NCBI RefSeq assembly: GCF_900258035.1 | Contig: NZ_OGTP01000008.1 | Span: forward strand, 124,001-188,000 | Length of the DNA: 64,000 bases | Source: Caballeronia novacaledonica | Lineage (GTDB): Bacteria > Pseudomonadota > Gammaproteobacteria > Burkholderiales > Burkholderiaceae | Direction of reading: 5' to 3' | Shown: in pieces, positions 45,733 through 54,364 of the stretch | Position numbering within the stretch: the stretch's first letter is position 1 | Layout of the letters: the number at the start of each line of letters is the position of its first letter | Program-made: the position numbers and the translations under genes | Notes under the pieces: generated by a model | Seen by the model: only the letters and a program-made list of their open reading frames with translations | Databases searched by the model: none | Told to the model about the DNA's origin: nothing

Positions 45733-47694
45733 TTAGCGCATATCGTCGCGAATCTCCGCCGCGTGGCGGTCTTCCGGAACTGGAGCGCGTGCCGGCGCTG
45801 GCGGCGCACGCCTGACGATTTCGGGCGCGCCGGGAACGGCGCGCACGCACGCGGGCGTTTTCGCGAGGCGGTACGGCACCTTCAGCACCGGCCAGAACGC
45901 GCCGCTCGCATCGCGGGCGGCGGAGAGGGCATCGGCGAGGAAGTCGCTGTCCTCGAGCAATTCGTCCACGCGCATCACCGGCACGGCTTGCGCAATGCCG
46001 CTCGCCGCCACGGCTTTCGGTTGCGTGATGCAGCGCGCGCGATCGGCGTCGGTGACGTCGCCTTCGGTCCAGACATGGCCGTCGAGGCAGGCGAGCGTCT
46101 GTCCGCGCGACGCGCCCTTGCCCGCCGCGAACAACGCGCACCACGCGGCGACGTCCTGCATCGAATTTTCGATGAACGTGCCCGCCTCGTCCGCCGACGA
46201 TGCGAGCCGCGCGACGATCGCGAAGAGCGCGGCCTGTCCGCCGAGAATGTCCGCCGCCGATGCGCCGATCTTCACCGGTGCGCCGTCGCTTTTCGTGAGA
46301 TCCATGAGGCCGCCCATCGCCTGAATGACGGTATCGAACGCCGGCCGCGACGGATACGCCGACGCAATGCCGAAGCCCGAAATCGAGCAATAGACGAGCC
46401 GCGGATTCATCGCGCCAAGCGTCTCGCGCGTGAAGCCGAGCTTCGCGAGCGCGCCGGGACGCAGATTTTCGACGAGCACGTCGGCGTCCTTTAGCAGCGT
46501 GCGAAGATGGGCGCGATCGGCTTCGTGCTTGAGATCGAGCGCGATCGTCCGCTTGTCCGTGTTGTTGAGCGCGAAGAAATAGCTCGTGCCGCCCTGCCCC
46601 GGCTTCCACGAACGCGCGACTTCGCCGCCGGGTGGCTCGATTTTCACGACCTGCGCGCCGAGCGCGGCGAGATGCTTGCCGACGAGCGGCGCCGTCGTAT
46701 ATTGGCCGATTTCGATCACTCTGACGCCCGCGAGCGGCCCCGCGTTGCCTTCGCTGTTGCGCGTTCGCGGTTTCGCGGCGGCGCGCGTTTCGCTCAACGC
46801 CGAGGTTTCGAAAATCGAAACCTGCCGATAAGTCTTCGCATCGATGCCGTTCGCTTCGATGTCGCGCGCGGCCCGTGCATGACGCATGCGGAAGTTCGGC
46901 TCGTCGTGCAAATCCGCGATGCCGACGATCGGCCCCGCCGCCACGCCGATGCGCTCGCACATCCGCGTGCAATCGTCGGTGGCGAGCGTCGCCGTCCAGG
47001 TTTCGATGAGCGCGTCGAGTTCATCGACATGCGTGACGCGATTCGACAGTGTCGCGAAGCGTGCGTCGTCGAGCGCCGGCACGCGCGCTTCCTGCCGCAG
47101 CTTGCGCCATTGCTCTTCGGTGCTCGTGCAGATGAGAATCCAGCCGTCGCGCGTGCGGTACGCGTTCCACGGCGCGCACGCCGGATGACGATTGCCCACG
47201 CGCGCCGCACTGCGGCCGGCAAACGCGGCGGGCAGGAAGGTCGTCAGCGCGCTGGTTGCGCAGGCCATCAGCGTGACGTCGATGTTCTGCACGATTCCGC
47301 GCAGGCGCTTCACGCGCACCGCCGCCGCAATCGCCGCCGCCGCGTAGAGCGCAGCCGATATCTCCGTCAGCGCAATGCCGATGCGCGCCGGACCGCCGTG
47401 CGCGAAACCGGTCGTGTCCATGAGGCCGCTCATCGCCTGGATTTGCGCGTCGCTCCACGGCGTCCCGGCGCGCGAATCCTGCGGTCCTGTCGCGGTGATG
47501 TCGCACACGATGTGCGCGCCCGAAGCCTTCCAGTCAGCCGCATGATCGACATCCGACGATACGACGATCACGTCGTAATCCACGGAATTCGCCGCTGCGA
47601 AATCGACCGTTGCGCCCGCCCGTTCGAGCAGCGCCGCGCACAGCTTCACCGCATCGCGCTCGCCGCAAGCCAGTACCCGCACACCTTCCAGCAT
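45733..47694 (-). CDS. Tandem family III (CaiB/BaiF) CoA-transferase
   Basis: This 653-residue protein contains two CaiB/BaiF units. The first (about 1-300) has a shortened N-terminal lobe and the segment WSDAQIQAMSGLMDTTG, with a candidate catalytic Asp. The second (about 325-620) starts LAGVRVIEIGQYTTAPLVGKHLAALGAQVVKIEPP and carries Asp in SRPAFDTVIQAMGGLMDLT. Family III enzymes move CoA between acids. Fusing two units in one chain mimics the interlocked dimer. GGAGGAG precedes ATG 47694. It is divergent from a LysR gene (61-nt gap) and belongs to an acyl-CoA catabolic cluster; the acid substrate is unknown. Confidence 0.88.
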   Translation of the reverse strand: MLEGVRVLACGERDAVKLCAALLERAGATVDFAAANSVDYDVIVVSSDVDHAADWKASGAHIVCDITATGPQDSRAGTPWSDAQIQAMSGLMDTTGFAHGGPARIGIALTEISAALYAAAAIAAAVRVKRLRGIVQNIDVTLMACATSALTTFLPAAFAGRSAARVGNRHPACAPWNAYRTRDGWILICTSTEEQWRKLRQEARVPALDDARFATLSNRVTHVDELDALIETWTATLATDDCTRMCERIGVAAGPIVGIADLHDEPNFRMRHARAARDIEANGIDAKTYRQVSIFETSALSETRAAAKPRTRNSEGNAGPLAGVRVIEIGQYTTAPLVGKHLAALGAQVVKIEPPGGEVARSWKPGQGGTSYFFALNNTDKRTIALDLKHEADRAHLRTLLKDADVLVENLRPGALAKLGFTRETLGAMNPRLVYCSISGFGIASAYPSRPAFDTVIQAMGGLMDLTKSDGAPVKIGASAADILGGQAALFAIVARLASSADEAGTFIENSMQDVAAWCALFAAGKGASRGQTLACLDGHVWTEGDVTDADRARCITQPKAVAASGIAQAVPVMRVDELLEDSDFLADALSAARDASGAFWPVLKVPYRLAKTPACVRAVPGAPEIVRRAPPAPARAPVPEDRHAAEIRDDMR

Positions 47695-47755
47695 GATCGT
47701 CTCCTCCGTATCTCCACGGCTGGCGCGCGTGCGCCCGCGTTGCTACCATCGTTCG

Positions 47756-48640
47756 ATGCGAACCCTTCCGTCACTCAACGCGTTGCGCGCCTTCGAAGTC
47801 TGCGGGCGTCTGCTCAGCATCCAGCTCGCCGCGGACGAACTGAACGTCACGCCCGCCGCCGTCAGCCGCCAGATCAAGCTGCTGGAAGACCAGCTCGGCG
47901 TGCTGCTCTTCGAACGCGGACACCGCGCGATCACGTTGACGCCGATGGGCTCGCGCTATCTCGCCGACGTGATCCGCAGCTTCGACACACTGCGCACCGC
48001 GACCGTCAATCTCACCGAGGCGAGGAAGCGCCGCACGCTGAAGATCCGCGCCTACACGACCTTTTCGATGAACTGGCTGCTGCCGCGTCTCTCGACGTTC
48101 CATCGCGACCATCCGGACATCGAAGTGAGCCTGACCACATCGCTGCAACCGGTCGACTTCAACATCGAGGACGTCGATGCCGCGATTCGTCTCTCGCACG
48201 CGCCTTCGTCCGATCTCGGCTTCGACCGGCTCGTGCCGAACGAACTCGTGCCGGTATGCAGTCCGTCGTTTCTGAGCGCGCATCCCGAACTCAACGACGC
48301 GACGCCCGAATCGCTGCGCAACGTGCCGCTGCTGCATTCGCTCGCGCGCCGCGAAGACTGGTCGAAGTGGCTCGACGCCGCCGGCGTTCACGGCGTGAAC
48401 CCGCTCGGCGGGCTCAGTTACGAAAGCTCGGTCCTCGCGTACTTCGCGGCGACGCAAGGGCATGGCATCGCGATGGCGCAGCGCGTGCTCGTCGCGGACC
48501 AGTTGAGCGCGGGCACGCTCGTCATGCCGTTTTCCTTCGTGCTCGATCTCGGCGCGTACACGTACTACCTGATCTATCCGCCCGAGCATCTGTCCAGTCC
48601 CGAGTTCGCCGCGTTTCGAACGTGGCTGCTTTCGGCGTGA
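47756..48640 (+). CDS. LysR-family transcriptional regulator (GcvA-like)
   Basis: This 294-residue regulator begins MRTLPSLNALRAFEVCGRLLSIQLAADELNV in pieces typical of GcvA/AmpR-type LysR proteins, with TPAAVSRQIKLLEDQLG as recognition helix and GHRAITLTPMG as wing. ATG 47756 gives the normal length. It is divergent from the tandem CoA-transferase and converges on the crotonase gene four nt away. It is the only regulator in the acyl-CoA cluster 45733-54354 and so the best candidate for binding the repeats at 50269-50357. Confidence 0.91.
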   Translation: MRTLPSLNALRAFEVCGRLLSIQLAADELNVTPAAVSRQIKLLEDQLGVLLFERGHRAITLTPMGSRYLADVIRSFDTLRTATVNLTEARKRRTLKIRAYTTFSMNWLLPRLSTFHRDHPDIEVSLTTSLQPVDFNIEDVDAAIRLSHAPSSDLGFDRLVPNELVPVCSPSFLSAHPELNDATPESLRNVPLLHSLARREDWSKWLDAAGVHGVNPLGGLSYESSVLAYFAATQGHGIAMAQRVLVADQLSAGTLVMPFSFVLDLGAYTYYLIYPPEHLSSPEFAAFRTWLLSA

Positions 48641-48644
48641 CGAA

Positions 48645-49448
48645 TCAACGTCCGCGATAAACCGGCGCGCGCTTCTCCGCGAAAGCCTTGCGTCCTTCCA
48701 CGCGATCTTCCGATTCGCGCATCGCGCCCCACGCGAGTTCGGTGAATTCGAGCGCCTGTGCAAGCGGCACGTTCGCGCTCGTCTCGACGACCTTCTTGAT
48801 CATCTGCACCGCGAGCGGCCCGTTCGACGCGATCGTGCGCGCGAGTTGGAGCGCGTCGTCCATCAGGCTTTCCGGTTCGGCGATATCCGATATCAAACCG
48901 ATGCGATGCGCATAGTCCGCGTCGATCTTGCAGCCGGTGAAGAGCATCTTCATCGCGATGGCCGACGGCACCGCGCGCTGCAACGCCTGAATGCCGCACA
49001 CGGCGGGAATGCTCGCGACGACCGCTTCGGGCAAGCCGAACACCGCGCGCTTCGACGCGATGCGCAGATCGCACTGCAACGCGAGTTCGAGACCGCCGCC
49101 CAGGCAATAGCCATTGATCGCGCCGATGACCGGCTTGAAGAGGCGCAGCGAACTCAGTTCCATCAAACGCACGTAGATGCCTTCGGCGCCCGCGCGATCG
49201 ATCGACTTCACGAACGACGATCCGAACGATGTCGAAGGCGGCAGCGTGCGCTTCAGATCCGCGCCGACGCAGAACGACTTCGTGCCCGCGCCGGTGATGA
49301 CGATCACGCGAACGTCGTCGTTGTCGCGGGCATCGGCGAGACGCGCGCGCAGTTCGATGAGCGTGTCGATATCGAGCGCGTTGAGCGCTTCGGGGCGATC
49401 GAGCGTCACGACGGCGACGTGATCGGACACGTGATAGCGAATGGTCAT
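48645..49448 (-). CDS. Enoyl-CoA hydratase/isomerase family protein
   Basis: This 267-residue crotonase has the oxyanion loop GAGTKSFCVGADLKR and AINGYCLGGGLELALQCDLRIAS with the first catalytic Glu (GLELAL), then FGLPEAVVASIPAVCG with the second Glu (PE). Both hydratase acids are thus present, unlike the crotonase at 35009-35860. GGAGCACATC precedes ATG 49448. It follows the SDR gene by 16 nt on the same strand, forming a two-gene unit of beta-oxidation-type enzymes. Confidence 0.92.
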   Translation of the reverse strand: MTIRYHVSDHVAVVTLDRPEALNALDIDTLIELRARLADARDNDDVRVIVITGAGTKSFCVGADLKRTLPPSTSFGSSFVKSIDRAGAEGIYVRLMELSSLRLFKPVIGAINGYCLGGGLELALQCDLRIASKRAVFGLPEAVVASIPAVCGIQALQRAVPSAIAMKMLFTGCKIDADYAHRIGLISDIAEPESLMDDALQLARTIASNGPLAVQMIKKVVETSANVPLAQALEFTELAWGAMRESEDRVEGRKAFAEKRAPVYRGR

Positions 49449-49464
49449 GATGTGCTCCCGGCGC

Positions 49465-50220
49465 TCAAACGCTCGGCGACGACAGCGAGCGGCCACCGCA
49501 CACATACAGCGTCTGTCCGGTGATGTACGACGCCTCGCGCCGCGCGAAAAAGCGCACCGCCTCCGCGATATCCTCCGGCGTGCCGATGCGCTGCACCGGC
49601 ACCGACTTCTTCAGCTTCTCCTGAAGCTCGGCATCGAAAGCCTGAAAGAGCGGCGTATCGACGATGCCCGGCGCAACCGCATTGACCGTGACGCCGTCCT
49701 TCGCCCATTCGAGCGCGAGGCTGCGCGTGAGACTCACGACGCCGCCCTTCGCCGCCGAATAGTTCGCCTGACCCGCGCCGCCGAGCCACGCGCGCGACGA
49801 GATGTTCACGATGCGCCCGTGCTGCGCCGCGCTCATGTGCGGCAGCACCGCGCGGCAGCACAGGAATTGCGACTTGAGATTCACGTCGATGACGGCGTCC
49901 CAGTCGTCGTCGCTCATGCGCGTGATGCGCTTGTCGCGCACGATGCCCGCGTTGTTCACGAGCACGTCGATGCGACCGTAACGTTCGATCACCGCATCGA
50001 CGGAGCGGTTCACCGATTCGCTGTCCGTCACATCGACGGGCAGCGCGATCGCGTCCGCGCCGGATGCGGCGAGCTTCGTCGCGGCGGCGTCGAGCGCGGC
50101 GCGATCGAGATCGAAGAGCGCGATGCGCTTGCCGTCGCACGCCAGCGCCTGAGCGATGCCGAAGCCGATGCCTTTCGCGCCGCCGGTGACGATCGCCACT
50201 TCCTGTGATGAAGCATTCAT
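49465..50220 (-). CDS. Short-chain dehydrogenase (3-oxoacyl/3-hydroxyacyl-CoA type)
   Basis: This 251-residue classical SDR has TGGAKGIGFGIA near residues 10-21, NNAGIVRD, Ser in VNISSRAW, and YSAAKGG with catalytic Tyr and Lys. It ends SLSSPSV. Start ATG 50220 is preceded by AAGGAGACAGCA. It forms an operon with the crotonase and is divergent from an MHS-type transporter, with a very long inverted repeat in between. It probably oxidises the 3-hydroxyacyl-CoA made by the crotonase. Confidence 0.92.
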   Translation of the reverse strand: MNASSQEVAIVTGGAKGIGFGIAQALACDGKRIALFDLDRAALDAAATKLAASGADAIALPVDVTDSESVNRSVDAVIERYGRIDVLVNNAGIVRDKRITRMSDDDWDAVIDVNLKSQFLCCRAVLPHMSAAQHGRIVNISSRAWLGGAGQANYSAAKGGVVSLTRSLALEWAKDGVTVNAVAPGIVDTPLFQAFDAELQEKLKKSVPVQRIGTPEDIAEAVRFFARREASYITGQTLYVCGGRSLSSPSV

Positions 50221-50268
50221 TGCTGTCTCCTTGAACGAATGCCCCGATGCTAGGACTCCGCACGCCAT

Positions 50269-50357
50269 GCGCTCAAACGACATTTTTTGCGGTTTCGATT
50301 GAGTTCTCGTCAATCAAAAAATCTCAATCGAGTGCGCAAAAAATGTCGTTTGAGCGC
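50269..50357. repeat. Nested inverted repeats in the SDR/transporter divergent promoter (23-bp perfect outer arms)
   Basis: The 23 bases 50269-50291 (starting GCGCTCAAACGACA) are the exact reverse complement of 50335-50357 (ending GTCGTTTGAGCGC). Inside them TCGATTGAG (50295-50303) pairs exactly with CTCAATCGA (50323-50331), and a further GTCAATC half-site lies at 50309-50315. The whole element is 89 nt in a 190-nt gap. It is too long and symmetric to be chance and gives the two divergent promoters mirror-image control sites. It is most simply a double operator, but a cruciform or a miniature mobile element is possible. Confidence 0.8.
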
Positions 50358-50410
50358 GCGTGAAGCCAAACCTACGATGCGTCCATCACAAACACACACG
50401 GAGACGCATC

Positions 50411-51712
50411 ATGGACACCACGCTTCCCAACGTCGCGGAACCGGCCGAAACGCCGCTCACGCGCACGCAGCGCAAGGCGATCGTCGCGGCGACGCTCGGC
50501 ACCATCGTCGAATTCACGGACTGGATCATCTATGCGACGTTCGCGTCGCTGTTCTCGCGGCAGTTCTTTCCGGCGAACAACGCCAGCATCGCGCTGCTCG
50601 CGGCGTTCGCGGTGTTCGCCGTCGGCTTCGTGATGCGGCCCATCGGCGGCGCGCTGCTCGGCGCGTATGCGGATCGACACGGCCGCAAGAACGGCCTCGC
50701 GCTGTCCGTCGCGCTGATGGCGGGCAGTTCGCTCGTCATCGCGGCGTGTCCGGGCTATGCGTCGATCGGCGTCGCCGCGCCGCTCGTGCTCGTCGCCGCG
50801 CGGCTGGTGCAGGGCTTCGCGGCGGGCGGCGAGTTCGGCTCCGCATCGACCTTTCTGATGGAATCCGCGTCGCCTTCGAGGCGCGGTTTCGCGGGATCGT
50901 GGCAGCACTTCGCGGTCAACGGCGGCGTGCTCGTGGCGGCGTCGATCGGTGCGCTGCTCACGTCGATGATCGATGCGCCCGCGATGGCCGCGTGGGGCTG
51001 GCGCATCGCGTTCGCGATCGCCGGGCTGATGGGCTTCGTCGCGCTGTGGTTCCGTCTGGCCGTCTCCGAAACCGACGCGTTCAGGAAGAACGTCTCGTCG
51101 CGCCAGCACGCGCGGCATCCGGTCGCGACGATCTTTCGCGAGCATCGGCGTGCGGCGTTGCGCGTGATCGGCATCGCGATGGCGGGCAATCTCTGCATCT
51201 ACCTCTGGCTCGTGATGTTCCCGACGCTCGCTCACATGCGCGGCCTGCCGCTGCGCGATGCGTTCAGCGCGAGCGTCGTCTCGATCGTCGTGTCGCTCGT
51301 CGCGATTCCGCTGCTCGGCATGTTGTCGGACCGAATCGGACGCAAGCCGGTGCTGATCGCGTTCGCCGCCGGCTCCGCGCTGTTCGCGTATCCCGCGCTG
51401 CGCTTTCTCACCGACGATTACTGGAGCGCGACCGCGATCGTCACCATCGGCATGTTGCTGTCGTCCGGATTCGCCGCCACGTGCGCGACCGTGATGGCCG
51501 AGCAGTTCCCCGCGCATGTCCGGGCGACGGGCGTCGCGCTGCCTTATGCGGTGTCGGCGGCGCTCTTCGGCGGCACGCTGCCCACCATCGTCACGGCGAT
51601 GAACAGCGCCGGGCGCTCGCAATACCTCTGGATCTACGTGGCCGCCGTGTGCGTGGCGAGCTGCATCGTCTATGCGCGCATGCCGGAAACGCGCGGCAAG
51701 ACGCTCGACTGA
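50411..51712 (+). CDS. MFS transporter, metabolite:H+ symporter (MHS) family
   Basis: This 433-residue protein with 12 membrane segments has the MHS-type opening TLGTIVEFTDWIIYATFASLF split over helix 1. RPIGGALLGAYADRHGRKNGL is the loop 2-3 signature, GFAAGGEFGSAS lies in helix 4, and LLGMLSDRIGRKP is the second-half signature. It resembles KgtP/ProP/ShiA relatives that import organic acids. GGAG is well placed before ATG 50411. It heads the plus-strand part of the acyl-CoA cluster and should import the organic acid that the CoA-transferases activate. Confidence 0.9.
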   Translation: MDTTLPNVAEPAETPLTRTQRKAIVAATLGTIVEFTDWIIYATFASLFSRQFFPANNASIALLAAFAVFAVGFVMRPIGGALLGAYADRHGRKNGLALSVALMAGSSLVIAACPGYASIGVAAPLVLVAARLVQGFAAGGEFGSASTFLMESASPSRRGFAGSWQHFAVNGGVLVAASIGALLTSMIDAPAMAAWGWRIAFAIAGLMGFVALWFRLAVSETDAFRKNVSSRQHARHPVATIFREHRRAALRVIGIAMAGNLCIYLWLVMFPTLAHMRGLPLRDAFSASVVSIVVSLVAIPLLGMLSDRIGRKPVLIAFAAGSALFAYPALRFLTDDYWSATAIVTIGMLLSSGFAATCATVMAEQFPAHVRATGVALPYAVSAALFGGTLPTIVTAMNSAGRSQYLWIYVAAVCVASCIVYARMPETRGKTLD

Positions 51713-51745
51713 GACTTTTCTTTTTCAAATGCAATGGAGACAACC

Positions 51746-52918
51746 ATGCGCAAAGTGGTGATCGGCGGCGTCGGCATGACGCCCTTCGGCAAGTTTCTCG
51801 AACGCAATCTGAAGTCGCTCGCGGAAGAAGCGGTGTCGCTCGCATTGAAGGACGCGCACGTCGGCGTGAACGATGTGGACCGCGTGTTCTTCGGCAACGC
51901 GGCGGCGGGCGTCGTCACGGGACAGGAGATGATTCGCGCGCAGTCGTCGCTGCGTCACACCGGACTCGACGGCAAGCCGATGTTCAACATCGAGAACGCG
52001 TGCGCGTCCGGCAGTTCGGCGTTGAATCTCGCGTGGCTTTCGGTGGCGTCGGGGCAGGCGGAGACGGCGCTCGTCGTCGGCGTGGAGAAGCTGTCGCACG
52101 AGGACAAGGCGGTTTCGTTCGGCGCGTTCGCGAAGGCCGTCGATCTCGAAGAGCCGCTGCCCGAAGGCGTGACGGCCGGAACCGGCTCGCTCTTCATGGA
52201 CCTCTACGCCGCGAAGGCGCGCAAGTGGATGGAAAAGACCGGCGCCGAGGCGAGCGACTTCGCGCGCGTCGTCGTGAAGAGCCGTCATGCGGGCTCGCTG
52301 AATCCGCATGCGCAGTTCCGCAAGGAAACGAGCGTCGAGGAAGTGCTGACGAGCCGCATGGTCAGCGATCCGCTGACGCTCTTCATGTGCTCGTCGATCG
52401 GCGATGGCGGCGCGGCCGTGTTCATCTGCTCGGAAGCATTCGCGGCGAAGCGCGACATCCGTCCGGTGTACATCCGCGCGAGCTCGATCGTGTCGGCGAA
52501 AGCGGACGGCGCAGGCGAACTCGTCGCGGTGCGCGCGGCTCGCGCGGCGTATGAGGAAGCGGGCATCGGACCGGAAGATGTGCACGTCGTCGAATTGCAC
52601 GACGCCTCCGCGCCCGCCGAACTCATCCACTACGAGAACCTCGGCCTGTGCGCGCCCGGCGATGCGCCGAAGCTGATCCGTTCCGGCGATACGGGCATCG
52701 GCGGAAGGATTTCGGTGAATCCGAGCGGCGGTTTGCTCTCGCGCGGGCATCCGGTCGGCGCGACGGGCGTCGCGCAGATCGTCGAACTCACGGAGCAGTT
52801 GCGCGGCAAGGCGGGCGCGCGGCAACGTCCGGGCGCGAAGGTCGCGCTGGCGGAGAACAACGGCGGTCAGCTCGCGGGCGATTCGGCCGTCGCGCTGGTC
52901 ACGATTCTCTCGACGTAA
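51746..52918 (+). CDS. Thiolase-family protein (acyl-CoA acetyltransferase / SCP2-thiolase type)
   Basis: This 390-residue protein has the acylated Cys in NIENACASGSSALNLAW, the HDASAPAELIHYENLGLC segment and SGGLLSRGHPVGATG near the C-terminus. The second active-site Cys of classical thiolases (CASGG near the end) is not evident; the C-terminal strand reads ALAENNGGQLAGD. This pattern fits SCP-x/non-decarboxylating thiolase-like proteins. ATG 51746 was chosen over one four codons upstream because GGAGACAACC precedes it. It would cleave the 3-ketoacyl-CoA produced by the divergent crotonase and SDR. Confidence 0.88.
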   Translation: MRKVVIGGVGMTPFGKFLERNLKSLAEEAVSLALKDAHVGVNDVDRVFFGNAAAGVVTGQEMIRAQSSLRHTGLDGKPMFNIENACASGSSALNLAWLSVASGQAETALVVGVEKLSHEDKAVSFGAFAKAVDLEEPLPEGVTAGTGSLFMDLYAAKARKWMEKTGAEASDFARVVVKSRHAGSLNPHAQFRKETSVEEVLTSRMVSDPLTLFMCSSIGDGGAAVFICSEAFAAKRDIRPVYIRASSIVSAKADGAGELVAVRAARAAYEEAGIGPEDVHVVELHDASAPAELIHYENLGLCAPGDAPKLIRSGDTGIGGRISVNPSGGLLSRGHPVGATGVAQIVELTEQLRGKAGARQRPGAKVALAENNGGQLAGDSAVALVTILST

Positions 52919-52974
52919 CCGCCGCAGGTCGTTAGCGCGATAATGGCTGCTTCCCATGAGCGCGCCGACCGATC

Positions 52975-54354
52975 ATGACTTCCCCTTTCGATACGCTTCA
53001 CGACCTATGGCGCATCGCCGGCCTGCCCGACGATGCGCTTTCTTTCATCGACCTTCCGGGTCGCGAGCCGGTTTTTCCTTCGAGTTTTGCGGTCGGTACG
53101 GCGGCGCAGGCGACCATCGGCGCGGCCGCGCTCGCCGCGTGCGAACTCGGCGCGCTGCGTGGCGCGAAGCGGCAGCGCGTGTCGGTCGACATGACGCATG
53201 CGGCTGTCGAATGCACCGGAGCGTTCACGGTCGATGGCAAGGAGCCGGAGACGTGGGGACGCTTTTCCGGGCTCTATCGATGCGCCGATGGCTACGTGCG
53301 CATTCACGCGAACTTCGAGCATCATCAGGATGGCGCGCTGCGTCTGCTCGGGCTCGATCCGAAGACGGCGGCGCGCGAGGACGCCGAACGCGCGTTGCTC
53401 GCGTGGCGCGGCAGCGACTTCGAGAACGCGGCGGCGGAGCAGGGACTCGTCGTCACGATGCTGCGCACGTTCGACGAATGGGACGCGACGCGCCAGGCGC
53501 AAGCCATCGCCGCGCAGCCGTTGATGACGATCACGCGCATCGGCGATGCCGCGCCGCTCGCGCTGCCGCCCTTGTCCGCCGATGCGCGTCCGCTCGACGG
53601 CCTGCGCGTGCTCGATTTCACGCGCATTCTCGCCGGGCCGGTCGGCGGCCGCGCGCTTGCCGCATTCGGCGCGGACGTGATGCTCGTGAACGGACCGCAT
53701 CTGCCGAACATTCCGGCGATCGCGGACACGAGCCGGGGCAAGCGCTCGGCGCTGCTCGATCTGCGTGCGCCGTCGGATCGGGACACGCTCTGGCGTCTGA
53801 TCGACGATGCGCACGTGTTCGCGCAGGGATATCGGCCGGGCGGGATCGCGTCGATGGGTTTCGGGCCGGAAGCGCTGGCGGAACGCAGGCCGGGAATCGT
53901 CTATACGTCGCTGACCGCGTATGGCACCGAGGGTCCGTGGGCCGATCGGCGGGGCTTCGATTCGCTCGTTCAGACCGCGATGGGCTTCAACGCAGCCGAA
54001 GGCGAAGCGGCGGGCGAAAGCAAGCCGCGTCCCTTGCCCATGCAGATGCTCGACATGGCGAGCGGCTTTCTGATGGCGTTCGGCGCGGCCGCCGCGCTAT
54101 GGAAACAGCAGCGCGAAGGCGGGAGCTGGCATGTGCGGATTTCGCTCGCGCAGACGGGCCACTGGTTGCGCGGACTGGGTCGCGTGGAGAACGGATTGAA
54201 CACGGCGAAGCCGGATTTCGCGCCGTATGTCGAACGGTACGAATCCGGATTCGGCAGCTTGATCGCCGTGCGGCCGAGCGCTCAACTGGCGCGCACGCCG
54301 GCGGGCTATGCGCGCGATTCGGCGCCGCCGGGAACGTCCTCCGCTCAGTGGTGA
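52975..54354 (+). CDS. CaiB/BaiF CoA-transferase family protein with rearranged lobes
   Basis: The 459-residue protein contains family III elements in unusual order. Residues about 60-200 resemble the second lobe (QRVSVDMTHAAVECTG, GLYRCADGYVRIHANFEHH). Only afterwards comes the normal N-terminal opening LDGLRVLDFTRILAGPVGGRALAAFGADV (about 205-235) and the catalytic Asp segment RRGFDSLVQTAMG. The usual second lobe after the Asp is short. It looks like a tandem protein that lost the first part of copy one and the last part of copy two, or a circular permutation. It follows the thiolase by 56 nt and converges with lysE. Confidence 0.82.
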   Translation: MTSPFDTLHDLWRIAGLPDDALSFIDLPGREPVFPSSFAVGTAAQATIGAAALAACELGALRGAKRQRVSVDMTHAAVECTGAFTVDGKEPETWGRFSGLYRCADGYVRIHANFEHHQDGALRLLGLDPKTAAREDAERALLAWRGSDFENAAAEQGLVVTMLRTFDEWDATRQAQAIAAQPLMTITRIGDAAPLALPPLSADARPLDGLRVLDFTRILAGPVGGRALAAFGADVMLVNGPHLPNIPAIADTSRGKRSALLDLRAPSDRDTLWRLIDDAHVFAQGYRPGGIASMGFGPEALAERRPGIVYTSLTAYGTEGPWADRRGFDSLVQTAMGFNAAEGEAAGESKPRPLPMQMLDMASGFLMAFGAAAALWKQQREGGSWHVRISLAQTGHWLRGLGRVENGLNTAKPDFAPYVERYESGFGSLIAVRPSAQLARTPAGYARDSAPPGTSSAQW

Positions 54355-54364
54355 CGCGCGCTCG

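Noticed and set aside
42461..50322. A shared 12-mer CAATCAAAAAAT in the DJ-1/MocR gap and inside the long inverted repeat at 50269-50357
   Set aside because: Low complexity and without matching flanks. The two regions have different regulators.
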